Shown here piece by piece: positions 37,511 to 46,336 of a DNA stretch of 64,000 bases. The notes below the pieces were generated by a model. It was not told where the DNA came from. It ran no database searches and saw nothing but the letters and a program-made list of their open reading frames with translations. The stretch's first letter is position 1; the number at the start of each line of letters is the position of its first letter. Source of the DNA: Orenia metallireducens (lineage in GTDB: Bacteria > Bacillota > Halanaerobiia > Halobacteroidales > Halobacteroidaceae); assembly GCF_003001995.1 (NCBI RefSeq), contig NZ_PVNB01000020.1, forward strand, positions 16,012-80,011, in the 5' to 3' direction. A program made the position numbers and the translations under genes.

Positions 37511-38542
37511 ATGAGTCCGATTGATATTGACATTGATTTAGATACTTTAATTGCAGCGATATCAGAGTCTGTAGCTGAATCCGTAGCAGCAGCCTTAGCA
37601 GCAGCAGATGCAGCAGCAGATGCAGACGTAGAAGCAGATACAGAGGTGGAATTAGATGCCGATACAGACGTGGATGCAGATGTAGGGTTGGATGCTGATG
37701 CAGACGTGGACGCAGATGTAGGGTTAGATGCTGATGCAGACGTAGATGCAGATGTAGGGTTAGATGCTGATGCAGACGTAGATGCAGATGTAGGGTTAGA
37801 TGCTGATGCAGATATAGATGCTAATGTAGATGCTAATGCAGACGTAGATGCTGAGGTAGAAGTAGAAGCAGAAAGTGAGAGTGAATCTGAGTCAGAAGCT
37901 GAAGCAGAAAGTGAGAGTGAATCTGAGTCAGAAGCTGAAGCAGAAAGTGAGAGTGAGTCTGAATCAGAAGCAGATAGTGAAAGTGATTCAGAATCTGATG
38001 CTGATAGTGATTCAGATAGTGATGCTTGTGCTGATGCTCATTCAGATAGTGATTCCGATAGTGATTCTTGTTCTGATAGTGATGCCGATGCCGATGCTGA
38101 TGCCGATGCTGATGCCAGAGGCATAGGAGTAGGAATTGGAGTAGCTGAAGCAGAAAGTGAAAGTGAGTCTGAATCAGAATCTGAAGCAGAAAGTGAAAGT
38201 GAAAGTGAATCAGAGTCAGAAGCAGAAAGTGAAAGTGAAAGTGAAAGTGAATCAGAGTCAGAAGCAGAAAGTGAAAGTGAAAGTGAATCAGAGTCAGAAG
38301 CAGATGCAGATGCAGATAGTGAGAGTGATTCAGATGCAAATGCTGACTCCAATTCTACAGCTACAGCTACAGCTGAAGTTGAAGGTCCTGGAGACTGTGA
38401 ACAAACTGCTCAAATTAACCAATCTAATAAACAACCACAAGCTTGTGTAAATACTGATGGAAATGTAACTATAAATCAAGCTAATGAAGAGATTGAGCAA
38501 GAGAATGAAGTTGAAGATTATGAGGATGATGAAGAAGTTTGA
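37511..38542 (+). CDS. Highly acidic Asp-Ala / Ser-Glu repeat protein
   Basis: The 343-residue low-complexity protein starts with a helical [22 protein letters not shown]. Four copies of a 12-residue unit ([12 protein letters not shown]) follow near residues 50-100, then Ser-Glu/Ser-Asp runs with Ala spacers, a short basic break [12 protein letters not shown] near 205, and more Ser-Glu repeats. The C-terminal 60 residues are non-repetitive, with [17 protein letters not shown] and [13 protein letters not shown]. It has no signal peptide. Net charge is extremely negative; lysine appears only near the C terminus. ATG 37511 follows AAAGGAGG; ATG 37505 overlaps it. It is likely a spore-surface or ion-binding protein. 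Confidence 0.72.
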   Translation: MSPIDIDIDLDTLIAAISESVAESVAAALAAADAAADADVEADTEVELDADTDVDADVGLDADADVDADVGLDADADVDADVGLDADADVDADVGLDADADIDANVDANADVDAEVEVEAESESESESEAEAESESESESEAEAESESESESEADSESDSESDADSDSDSDACADAHSDSDSDSDSCSDSDADADADADADARGIGVGIGVAEAESESESESESEAESESESESESEAESESESESESESEAESESESESESEADADADSESDSDANADSNSTATATAEVEGPGDCEQTAQINQSNKQPQACVNTDGNVTINQANEEIEQENEVEDYEDDEEV

Positions 38543-38572
38543 TAAGAAATGATAATATAACTTCATACTTCA

Positions 38573-38609
38573 ATAGGAGGTTTGGCCTAATTAGGTCAAA
38601 CCTCTATTT
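38573..38609 (+). terminator. Hairpin after the acidic repeat gene
   Basis: Arms ATAGGAGGTTTGGCCTAA and TTAGGTCAAACCTCTAT (38573-38607) form a long stem, followed only by TTAATA, so termination strength is uncertain. Confidence 0.6.
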
Positions 38610-38821
38610 AATAATATGAAAGATTTTTTAAGTTGATTTTATATTCGGATTTAGTTATTGTCTGCTTTAAGTAACAGAATTTGAATTCGATTCATAATAT
38701 GTATAGATGATAAATTAGGAATTTAATAGATGTTTTAAAATATTTGGAATTATAATTATATTTTCATACTTAAGTTCAATTTGGTAGATTAAGGGTTTTG
38801 TATTAAGAGGGAGGGATTAAG

Positions 38822-39169
38822 ATGATTTCAAATAAAGAAGGAGAGAAAGATAGGCTACTGAAATGGTGTATTGGTGGAGACATTAATCAAAGTCAGAGCT
38901 GCAATGTAGATGTTAAACAGCCTAATAATAATGTGATCTGTTCTAATGATACTGAGACTAATCAAATTGTTTCTGAAGCTAATGAAGAAATTAGAGAAGA
39001 AGTAAATAAAGAGGATGAACAGCTTAATTTAAAGAAGAATAAGAATTCTTCTGGAGGCAAGATAAATCAGAGTGCTAACTGTATACAAAAAGTGGAACAA
39101 CCTGAGAGTAATGTCTACAATGCAGATTCTAGCACTATTAGACAAAATAATAAAGGCAAAAGAAAGTAG
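38822..39169 (+). CDS. Small INQS-motif protein
   Basis: The 115-residue hydrophilic protein contains two copies of a motif: DINQSQSCNVDVKQPNNNVI near residue 20 and KINQSANCIQKVEQPESNVY near 78. A Glu-rich helix connects them. The same INQS segment occurs in the C terminus of the acidic repeat protein upstream. No known family was recognised. GAGGGAGGG precedes the ATG. Cys in each repeat could form a disulphide. Confidence 0.6.
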   Translation: MISNKEGEKDRLLKWCIGGDINQSQSCNVDVKQPNNNVICSNDTETNQIVSEANEEIREEVNKEDEQLNLKKNKNSSGGKINQSANCIQKVEQPESNVYNADSSTIRQNNKGKRK

Positions 39170-39212
39170 CCCTATTTTTGAATAACTTTAGGTGATTAAA
39201 AGGAGGTTTAGT

Positions 39213-39500
39213 ATGGACAAAGATGATATTAACTGTTTAATCAAAGATATAACCCAAGAGAACAATTCAGATATATCGGTTAATCAGAAGAATATTATTA
39301 TAATATATTGTGATTCTTCATCTGCAGGAATTTTAAATTTGAATTCTTTACAAGAGATTTTAGGAGAGGATTTTAATTTAGAGGTAGATGAGAAAGGAGA
39401 GGTTAGATTAAATAATGAGAGGATGGAGGTCAAAGATTTTAAAGATGGCTCTAAGGCATTATTCTTAGGAACTGAGGAGATTAAGACTGACAAAGATTAG
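39213..39500 (+). CDS. Unknown 95-residue protein
   Basis: The start at 39213 follows AAAAGGAGG; an upstream in-frame GTG at 39192 overlaps it. The product shows alternating beta and helix patterns (IIIIYCDSSSAGILNLNSLQEIL, VEVKDFKDGSKALFLG). I do not recognise the family. It is 43 bases after the INQS gene with no terminator between, so the two are probably cotranscribed. Confidence 0.55.
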   Translation: MDKDDINCLIKDITQENNSDISVNQKNIIIIYCDSSSAGILNLNSLQEILGEDFNLEVDEKGEVRLNNERMEVKDFKDGSKALFLGTEEIKTDKD

Positions 39501-39537
39501 TTGCTTAAATATATTTGAATTTAATCATTATTTTATT

Positions 39538-39570
39538 AAACCTTCGGATTTGTCTGAAGGTTTTTATTTT
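39538..39570 (+). terminator. Intrinsic terminator after 39213 gene
   Basis: Arms AAACCTTCGGA and TCTGAAGGTTT (one G-T pair) are followed by TTATTTTT. Confidence 0.88.
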
Positions 39571-39617
39571 TGATCTTTAAATATTATATTATTTCCCAAG
39601 TTTAAGAAATAATATTA

Positions 39618-39645
39618 ACACATTGGTATTATTTGTCATAAAATA
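39618..39645 (+). promoter_or_regulatory. Sigma-K-like promoter
   Basis: ACA (39618-39620), 16 bases and CATAAAATA (39637-39645), an exact -10 box; its -35 region TTAACACATT is shared with the site at 34430. Confidence 0.65.
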
Positions 39646-39683
39646 AAGTAGAAGTCAATCAATATAGAAGGGGGGAGAGCTGT

Positions 39684-40127
39684 ATGAGTAAAAACTCAAA
39701 TAAATCTAAAATAGATCCTTTGCTTGATAATTCAACACAACTAAAGAGTAGGGAGTCTATGCAACTTCGGGAGCAGTTTAAGCAGAGTGATAATTATCCT
39801 GTTGGGATAATAGTTATATTAGCTAATAATTCAAATGAAATTACTAAAGAGTATAATAAGTTACTCAAAGAAATTTACAAACAATTATATAATAAGCTAT
39901 CATCCTTTGGAGATTTAATTTATTATGATAATAATAAAATCTGTTTAATAGTTAATAGGGTTTATGAAGGAGATTTAAAGATTATAGTTGAGATAGTAGA
40001 GAGATTGATTGATGATATAAGTGATTTATTAAATTTTAAAAGAGATCTAATCATAAGCAAGTCAGCTTTAATATATCCAGAAGATAATATTGTTAATATA
40101 GATAGTTTAGTGAAGAGCATAATCTGA
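39684..40127 (+). CDS. Unknown protein with possible degenerate GGDEF-like fold
   Basis: The 147-residue protein has a charged N terminus (residues 1-35). It continues VGIIVILANNSNEI, KQLYNKLSSFGDLIYYDNNKICLIV and a long helix followed by FKRDLIISKSALIYPEDNI. The order beta-helix-'GDxxyxxxxnkixlIv'-helix-'isksxxiyPeD' resembles the end of GGDEF domains, but the signature motif is absent, so it would be catalytically inactive. The fold call is tentative. It lies under a sigma-K-like promoter. Confidence 0.45.
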   Translation: MSKNSNKSKIDPLLDNSTQLKSRESMQLREQFKQSDNYPVGIIVILANNSNEITKEYNKLLKEIYKQLYNKLSSFGDLIYYDNNKICLIVNRVYEGDLKIIVEIVERLIDDISDLLNFKRDLIISKSALIYPEDNIVNIDSLVKSII

Positions 40128-40286
40128 CTATATATATTATCAAGAAATTAATTTTATATTAAAAAGAATCGGTAATTATTTGATTGATATTATATCTTCA
40201 CTATGAAATTTTATTGTAGCCAAATAACTTTTAAGGAATAAAATGGAGTAAGTGTATAAGATTATTATTTAAAGGAGGTGAGATAA

Positions 40287-40790
40287 GTGTTTAAAATCAA
40301 ATGGATTGGAGCCATGGTTCTTGTCTTTCTCATGGTCTTTGCTGGGGTAGCAATGGCAGCCAATACTACTACTCAAGATGCTACAATTACTGTAGAAGCA
40401 ATTAATGAAGTATCAGTATCTGCTGGAACAATAAGTATCACAATTAATGCAGCCAATGCTAGTGTAACGGCTGGGGATAGTTCCTTTACTGTGACAGATA
40501 CCAATACCACAATGTCTTATACTACAAATGAAGCTAGTAAGAAGATTACAGCAGCTATTGATGCAGATTATGCTGCTGGAATTACCCTTCAAGTCAACGT
40601 AGCATCTACTTCGGCTACTTCAGCAGGAGATGTTACCCTCTCAACTACAGCAGCAGATGTAATAACTGGATTAGGTAATGCTGCTGATTCAGCAGAGACT
40701 ATCACCTATACCGCTACTTCTACCACAAGTGTTGCACCAAATGGTGGTGAGACCCATACTGTAACCTTTACCCTAACAGATACTATATAA
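40287..40790 (+). CDS. Secreted Ala/Thr-rich subunit-like protein
   Basis: The 167-residue protein has a clear signal peptide (residues 1-24, MVFAGVAMA then ANTTTQD). The mature part is beta-rich, Thr/Ala-rich and without Cys, and ends SVAPNGGETHTVTFTLTDTI. The C-terminal strand resembles the end of SCPU (spore coat U) type pilin subunits. It may be the major subunit for the chaperone and usher-like genes downstream. The GTG start follows AAAGGAGGTG. It is not obviously in the same operon, as a repeat element separates them. Confidence 0.6.
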   Translation: MFKIKWIGAMVLVFLMVFAGVAMAANTTTQDATITVEAINEVSVSAGTISITINAANASVTAGDSSFTVTDTNTTMSYTTNEASKKITAAIDADYAAGITLQVNVASTSATSAGDVTLSTTAADVITGLGNAADSAETITYTATSTTSVAPNGGETHTVTFTLTDTI

Positions 40791-40874
40791 AGTTAAAACT
40801 TAAAGGTGATAGGAGAGATCAAGAGGGGACTTATCTCTCTTGGTCTTAATTTCTATATAACAATTTACCTTTCT

Positions 40875-41006
40875 ATGGATAAATTGCAATACTTATTAGA
40901 TCTAAGTTCAAGCATAAGTCTAAGTAAATATGAGAATAGTGTTTTTATGTTTTTTTTAAGCTTAAACTTAATTTCAGACTTATGATTAAAGTGTTGCAAT
41001 ATCACT
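40875..41006. mobile_element. MITE-like element, divergent copy E
   Basis: The ends ATTGCAATACTT and AAAGTGTTGCAATATC mirror the family ends. The core shares AGCATAAGTCTAAG and GTGTTTTTATG with the elements at 30753 and 36213. It fills most of the 330-base gap between the two secreted subunit-like genes. No other feature is seen in that gap except a weak hairpin at about 40813-40839. Confidence 0.6.
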
Positions 41007-41119
41007 CTATTATATTGCTTATTCTTATTAGCTCAAAATATTGATATGAGATGTATTTATAATAAATATTTTAGACTCTGTTCTTAAGAAAGATTGTTAA
41101 TTAGGATAGGAGGAGTTTC

Positions 41120-41611
41120 ATGAAGAATAATTTCTTTGGGAAATATTTAATATTTGCTCTATTGATTATAACTTTTTTAGTTCTTGTTTATCCTCAAAGG
41201 GCTGAGGCAACAGATATCAGTGTATCTGGTAGCTGGTCAGAAACAATTAATGCTGATGACTTAATCGATGGTGCAGGAAGTGATTTGCTAAGTACTTATC
41301 AAAATAGTGGGGGAGATATTTCTTTAACCCTTAGTAATGGTAGTAGTAATTGGCGAGTTGATGTTAAACGAAGTGATACAATCTGGTCTAGTAATTTTAG
41401 TTTGGGAGTCAGGCGTGTTTCTAGTGGCAGTGGAGGAACAGTAAGTGGTGGTACGACTTATCTAACTACTAGAACTATTGATTCAGAATTTTTTACAGGA
41501 TCAGGTAGCCCTAGTGGAATTGATTTACAACTTAGGCTCAGTGGTGTCTCTATTGCTATCCCTGTTGATATCTACAGTACTACAATCACTTATACAGTGG
41601 TTGACATTTAA
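41120..41611 (+). CDS. Secreted subunit-like protein with SCPU-like C-terminal strand
   Basis: The 163-residue protein has a signal peptide (residues about 8-31, ending AEA). The mature domain is beta-rich, Ser/Gly-rich and free of cysteines. It ends GVSIAIPVDIYSTTITYTVVDI, close to the C-terminal 'GtYsdTvtvTv' strand of SCPU pilins. It is 20 bases upstream of the chaperone gene, and I read it as a subunit delivered by that chaperone. The start follows AGGAGG. Confidence 0.6.
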   Translation: MKNNFFGKYLIFALLIITFLVLVYPQRAEATDISVSGSWSETINADDLIDGAGSDLLSTYQNSGGDISLTLSNGSSNWRVDVKRSDTIWSSNFSLGVRRVSSGSGGTVSGGTTYLTTRTIDSEFFTGSGSPSGIDLQLRLSGVSIAIPVDIYSTTITYTVVDI

Positions 41612-41631
41612 AAGAGAGGATGTGAATTATA

Positions 41632-42486
41632 TTGTGTTGGAATTTGCTTAGAAATCTATGTATAGTAGCACTTTTTATTATGATATCTTTATCTTTTAGC
41701 ATTAAAACAGCCTATGCTAATATAAGCTTGATAAGCCAAATGACTCAGAGTTTTGATGTAATAGAGGGAGAAAGCTATCAAGGTTTATTAAAACTTTATA
41801 ATAATGGTGATCAAGTCCAAGATGTCCGTATTTATCAAACAGATTACCGCTTTGATGCTGAAGGACATTCTTTTTATGAGAAAGCTAGCACCTTAGCCCG
41901 TTCAAATGCTAACTGGATTGAAATTAATAATTCAATAGTAAGTGTTCCACCCAAAGATAGTATCAATCTTCTTTATAAGGTAATCGTTCCAGAGGATAAG
42001 AAACTTGTTGGGACCTATTGGAGTATGATTATGGTAGAGCCACTTCCTATAAGAGATTCTAGAGGGTCTGCTAATTCTTTAATGGAAAAAGAGCAAGATG
42101 TCAAAATTGGAGTAAAACAGAGCTTTCGTTATGGGGTACAGATTGTAACAAACGTTGGTGATGATGGGAAGTATAAACTAAATTTCACTAATTCAAAGCT
42201 GAGATATGATGAGAAGAGAGATGGATATATCTTTCAAGTGGATTTAATAAATAAGGGAGAATATTGGCTAAGTCCTATGGTGTGGATGGAGATCTATGAT
42301 GATTATGGTAGTCAAGTTGGTCGATTTAAGGGGAAGCAGTTACGAATTTATCCAGATACTTCTATCAGACAACAGATTAGAGTGGCTAAACTAAGAGCAG
42401 GTACTTATCAGGTGCTTTTAATAGCTGATAACCAAGATGATAATATCTTTGGAATTCGATATACCTTAAAGGTAACTGAGCCTTAA
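41632..42486 (+). CDS. PapD-like periplasmic chaperone
   Basis: The 284-residue protein has a signal peptide (about residues 10-30, ending KTAYA). Two Ig-like domains follow: residues 31-135 (SFDVIEGESYQGLLKLYNN, DYRFDAEGHSF, NSIVSVPPKDSINLLYKVIVPED) and about 145-284 (KQSFRYGVQIVTNVGD, a GTYQVLLIADN-like close). The pattern of 'NNGDQVQDVRIY' and 'VPPKDS' parallels fimbrial chaperones. The start is a TTG at 41632 behind AGAGAGGA; no other in-frame start is open. It lies directly before the usher-like gene, with 16 bases between. Confidence 0.65.
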   Translation: MCWNLLRNLCIVALFIMISLSFSIKTAYANISLISQMTQSFDVIEGESYQGLLKLYNNGDQVQDVRIYQTDYRFDAEGHSFYEKASTLARSNANWIEINNSIVSVPPKDSINLLYKVIVPEDKKLVGTYWSMIMVEPLPIRDSRGSANSLMEKEQDVKIGVKQSFRYGVQIVTNVGDDGKYKLNFTNSKLRYDEKRDGYIFQVDLINKGEYWLSPMVWMEIYDDYGSQVGRFKGKQLRIYPDTSIRQQIRVAKLRAGTYQVLLIADNQDDNIFGIRYTLKVTEP

Positions 42487-42502
42487 TTAGGAGGCTATAC
42501 CT

Positions 42503-45154
42503 ATGGAGAATAAATTTATTTTGATAATCTCAATCATGTTCATATTGGCTAATATGATTTCAATTGTATCAGCCCAAGAATCCCCCTTGTTGATTGAAGT
42601 ATTAACTCCCTCTATTGAAAGCTTACCAGGAGAACCAGTCACTTTATTATTTAGATTAACCAATATAGGAGAAGAAGAATTATCGTTTCTTCCCCAAGTA
42701 GAGCTTCCCGATAGGTGGGAGCTTTTAGTACCAATTGAATCAGTTGAAATTGCTCCAAAGGACTCTAAAGTTATCTTATTATCGATTAAAACTCCTACTG
42801 AGCTTAGGGCTGGTGACTACTCAATTCCTGTTTTTTTAAAAGGAAAGAATCAAGTTCAATTCTCCAAGTTTGAATTTAGAGTGTCAGTACCTATAGTAAA
42901 AGAGCTTAAGGTTATCCCACTTAATGCTCCCCAATATACCTTAGCTCAGCCTTATACTGCAAAATTTTTGGTACAAAATACAGGTAATACTCCACAGGAT
43001 ATTAACTTAACTCTAAAAGAGAACCTAGATATTTTCAGTAGAATTGAGCCTAACTCTGTTTATCTTGATGCTGGAGATTCTATTATTATCAGGGTTAAAG
43101 CTGATGTTCCTAAAGATATTACAGAATCAGCTATCCACCGATTGCAGCTTATTGCTCAAAATAAAGAGGATGCTAAGGTGAAGGATATTGCTAAGGTTTC
43201 GGTTGAGATTATTTCTATAATTTATTCTAAAGAAGAGTTGTATCATACTCTTCCTGTAGAGATGACATTTAGTAATGAAGATACTTTTGATTCAAATCAA
43301 ATGGAATTAAGATTAAAAGGAAGTGGGCAGTTATCAGATAGAGATTCAGGAAAGCTATCCTTAGATATCAATAAAAAAAGCCAATCTATTAAATATACAC
43401 ATCCTGATTTCTTTATAGCAGTTGGACATCAGAATTTCTATCTTTCTCCCCTTACAGAAGATGGTGACAATGGTTTTGGGATTGATTTTAAGACTATGAA
43501 TAGAAGGTGGAAGTGGAATCTAAATCGTTATAAGAATAGTGATGGTGACAATAGGCTAGGAGCAAGTCTTGCTTATCAATTGAATCAGGACTCCAATCTA
43601 TCATTACAATTATTAACTCAACCAGAATTAGGAGACCTTTTAAGTTTACGAAGTAATCTTTCTCCAACTAAGAACTTTGGTGTTGATTTAGAACATGGAA
43701 GGCAGATAGAATCATCTGCTGAAGATTCATCTAGTGCATCAAGGTTGAAAGCTAGTCTTTCTAATGAGTTTTTATATACTAATCTTAAATGGGAGAGAAA
43801 GGATATAGGTTATCGAGGGATAGATAGTAATCGAAGAAAGGTTAATTTGCATGGTGAAATTTATTTTTTTAATCCACTCCGTCTTAATTTAAATTTTATA
43901 GATTATATCAAATATAAAGAGAAAGATACAACTATTTATCACGATAGAAATTTTAATATAGCTCTGACTAAGAGTTTAGAAAAAAATTATTGGAATTTTA
44001 AATATAATTATTCAGATAGCTTAGATTTAGAAGAGTTAGAAAGAATCGATCAATATGGCCAATCTATCTATCTTACAAATAAGAGATATTTGAGTAAAGA
44101 GCGTTGGCTCTATCAAAGGATAGGAGCCAAGAAAAGCTTTGATAGAAGGAATAATGAAAGGGATATATTAGCTCTCTATGATTTGAATTATCACATTCCA
44201 TATAGAGAAGATAGTTTAGAGCGTTATTTAGAGATAGCAGTACCATTAAATAGTAACTCTAAAAAAGAGCTTGGTTTTGGTTTCCGGCGTGCTTATAAGA
44301 TTAATGATTATCTTAAATTATATTTAAAGATGAAGGTAGAAGATATTTTTAGTGAAAGATATTTGGTATCTGGAGAATGGGAATATAAATCTTTGAATAA
44401 ATGGAAGTTAACTGTTGAAAGTAGAGTTAGATGGTCACCCAAACTTGATAAGTCAGATTTTAAAATAAATGTTGCTTATAAAATTCCATTTAATCTGCGG
44501 TTAGGTCATCGTTCTGATATTGGTCAGCTTTCAGGATGTTTTTTAGATGAAAGTGGAAATGGGATTTCTGATATATTAGTACACTTAGATGGCTTAACGG
44601 TACTTACAGAAAGTGATGGTTACTTTGAATTTCCTGTTGTTGCTACGGGAGTCCATTATCTTACTGTGCAATCAGATAAGCTGGGGGCAAATGACCTAAT
44701 AATTCCTAGAATTCCTTGGAAGGTAAAGATTGATTCTGGTCAGAAGATAGAACAGAATTTTAGGGTTATGAAAGGGGCAAGTCTAAAGGGGAGACTAAAG
44801 ATGATTAAAGCAACAGAATCTACTTTAGAAGCAGGTGGAGTTTTTGGTCAAGGGTCTGAGAAAGATGATATGAATTTTGTTAAAGATATAATGATTGAGC
44901 TTGTTAATGAAAAGCAAAGCTATCGCTATATAACTGATAAAGAAGGAAGATTTCACTTTGATTATTTAGTGCCAGGAGAGTGGACACTTCGAGTTTATAG
45001 AAATGGCTTACCAAAGTCATATAAAATTGAACCCCAACAGAGAAAAGTAAGACTAGAATCTGCTGAAAATAGAACTATAGAAATTAAGATTATAGCAAAT
45101 TTACGACCGATTAATATGATAGAGGGAAAAATACTGGAGGTTGAATCTGATTAA
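42503..45154 (+). CDS. Usher-like outer-membrane beta-barrel protein
   Basis: This 883-residue protein has a signal peptide (residues 1-24, ending SIVSA). Two Ig/NEW3-like domains (residues about 25-240) are followed by a long region of alternating polar/aromatic strands (about 245-675) with short turns, as expected for a transmembrane beta-barrel. The C-terminal part is two carboxypeptidase-regulatory-like beta-sandwiches: GCFLDESGNGISDILVHLDG near 678 and ITDKEGRFHFDYLVPGEW near 815. The order barrel then C-terminal sandwiches recalls fimbrial ushers, and the neighbour is a PapD-like chaperone. Confidence in the exact family is moderate; no plug domain is clear. Confidence 0.6.
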   Translation: MENKFILIISIMFILANMISIVSAQESPLLIEVLTPSIESLPGEPVTLLFRLTNIGEEELSFLPQVELPDRWELLVPIESVEIAPKDSKVILLSIKTPTELRAGDYSIPVFLKGKNQVQFSKFEFRVSVPIVKELKVIPLNAPQYTLAQPYTAKFLVQNTGNTPQDINLTLKENLDIFSRIEPNSVYLDAGDSIIIRVKADVPKDITESAIHRLQLIAQNKEDAKVKDIAKVSVEIISIIYSKEELYHTLPVEMTFSNEDTFDSNQMELRLKGSGQLSDRDSGKLSLDINKKSQSIKYTHPDFFIAVGHQNFYLSPLTEDGDNGFGIDFKTMNRRWKWNLNRYKNSDGDNRLGASLAYQLNQDSNLSLQLLTQPELGDLLSLRSNLSPTKNFGVDLEHGRQIESSAEDSSSASRLKASLSNEFLYTNLKWERKDIGYRGIDSNRRKVNLHGEIYFFNPLRLNLNFIDYIKYKEKDTTIYHDRNFNIALTKSLEKNYWNFKYNYSDSLDLEELERIDQYGQSIYLTNKRYLSKERWLYQRIGAKKSFDRRNNERDILALYDLNYHIPYREDSLERYLEIAVPLNSNSKKELGFGFRRAYKINDYLKLYLKMKVEDIFSERYLVSGEWEYKSLNKWKLTVESRVRWSPKLDKSDFKINVAYKIPFNLRLGHRSDIGQLSGCFLDESGNGISDILVHLDGLTVLTESDGYFEFPVVATGVHYLTVQSDKLGANDLIIPRIPWKVKIDSGQKIEQNFRVMKGASLKGRLKMIKATESTLEAGGVFGQGSEKDDMNFVKDIMIELVNEKQSYRYITDKEGRFHFDYLVPGEWTLRVYRNGLPKSYKIEPQQRKVRLESAENRTIEIKIIANLRPINMIEGKILEVESD

Positions 45155-45193
45155 TCTTGATTGGAGTCTGTCACCTGTTCTTTTACATTATTA

Positions 45194-45221
45194 ACCAAAT
45201 GAATTAGAGGTACATATAATA
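45194..45221 (+). promoter_or_regulatory. Sigma-K-like promoter
   Basis: ACC (45194-45196), 16 bases and CATATAATA (45213-45221), an exact CATANNNTA box, precede the L,D-transpeptidase gene. Confidence 0.5.
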
Positions 45222-45261
45222 TATAGAGGTTAATTCAATTGAAGAAAGGGGTGACATTAAT

Positions 45262-46101
45262 ATGAATTTAAAAAATAATCTAATTAAGATATTACTGTTA
45301 TTATTAATTATTATTTTTTTCACCTTACTAACTGTAATAGTTATAGATTATCTATTTGAAGGTAGGGTAGATAACTCAGCTTCAATTACAGATAAGAGTG
45401 ATTATGATAATATCAACCAGTATCTTAAGGATAGCAAATATAATAATCTAAAAGGTTTAAATAAAGCTCCTAAGTTAAAGAATCTAAATAAGTTGCGGAC
45501 AGCTCTATTATTATATTTAGAAGACTACAATCACTTACCAGATAAATTAGAAGATTTAGTAGGGGAATATCTAATTAATATTCCTGTAGAAACTATATCA
45601 AATAGTAATAGAGTTACCAATACTTTAGACTTTTCAGGTGGATGGTACTATAACTCTCAGATTATGCAAAGTGAGCTTAATAAGATTATTGAGAAGAGTT
45701 TACAAGCAAATATAAAGCATAATTCCAGTTTAGATACAAGCTTTTATCCAATCCAAATTTTAATAGAGAGAAGCAAACAGAGATTATATATAATTCAGAA
45801 GGAGAAGATAATAAAAAGTTACCCTATTGCCATAGGAGGGGCTGATAGTCCAACTCCAACTGGAGAGTTTAGAATTAAAAGTAAATATATTTTGAGCAGT
45901 GAACAAGAAGAAGTATATGGTAAGTACTGGATAGGGATTGACTTGTGGACTAAAGGAGGAGGATATGGAATTCATGCAGCTACCGACTCTAAAATAGATA
46001 TTACTAAACAGTCTTCAAGAGGCTGTATCAGGATGAAAAAGGATGATTTAAAGGAACTATATGATTTAGTTCCCCTTAGGACGAAGTTAGTGATAAAGTA
46101 A
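45262..46101 (+). CDS. L,D-transpeptidase (YkuD) with N-terminal membrane anchor
   Basis: The 279-residue protein has one membrane helix (about residues 8-30) and a middle region (70-145) with KLRTALLLYLEDYNHLPDKLEDLVGEYL, resembling pseudopilin-type periplasmic domains. The C-terminal YkuD domain shows IAIGGADSPTPTGEFRIKSKY near 190 and the catalytic YGIHAATDSK...SRGCIRM with Cys near 257. The enzyme cross-links or attaches to peptidoglycan outside the membrane. A sigma-K-like promoter suggests a spore-envelope role. The ribosome site is AAAGGGGTGA. Confidence 0.82.
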   Translation: MNLKNNLIKILLLLLIIIFFTLLTVIVIDYLFEGRVDNSASITDKSDYDNINQYLKDSKYNNLKGLNKAPKLKNLNKLRTALLLYLEDYNHLPDKLEDLVGEYLINIPVETISNSNRVTNTLDFSGGWYYNSQIMQSELNKIIEKSLQANIKHNSSLDTSFYPIQILIERSKQRLYIIQKEKIIKSYPIAIGGADSPTPTGEFRIKSKYILSSEQEEVYGKYWIGIDLWTKGGGYGIHAATDSKIDITKQSSRGCIRMKKDDLKELYDLVPLRTKLVIK

Positions 46102-46245
46102 TAGTAAAAGAAATAATAGACAAATAATACTAAGGTTAATTTAGATACTATATCTTTAAATTTTTATTCTAATAGCTATCTTAGTTGAATAATATAGATT
46201 AGAAGCCCTATGAATTGAGGATCAGCTTATCTATTTGTAAATATT

Positions 46246-46290
46246 AACAAAATAATAGGGATAATTAATTATCCCTATTATTTTGTTTTC
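46246..46290 (+). terminator. Terminator after the L,D-transpeptidase gene
   Basis: A perfect 42-base palindrome (46246-46287, arm containing AATAATAGGGATAATTA) ends in TTTTGTTTT. Confidence 0.85.
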
Positions 46291-46336
46291 AGTATATTAA
46301 TTTTATATTCATTAATTGATAAAGGGAGGATATATA

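Noticed and set aside
37660..37810. Tandem 36-base repeats that could be taken for a CRISPR array
   Set aside because: The repeats are in frame, without spacers, and encode 12-residue units of the acidic protein.
37833..38352. Long open frames on the minus strand and other frames (His/Leu-rich, Ser-rich) across the acidic repeat gene
   Set aside because: They are products of the repetitive codon pattern of the plus-strand gene; none has a ribosome binding site or sensible composition.
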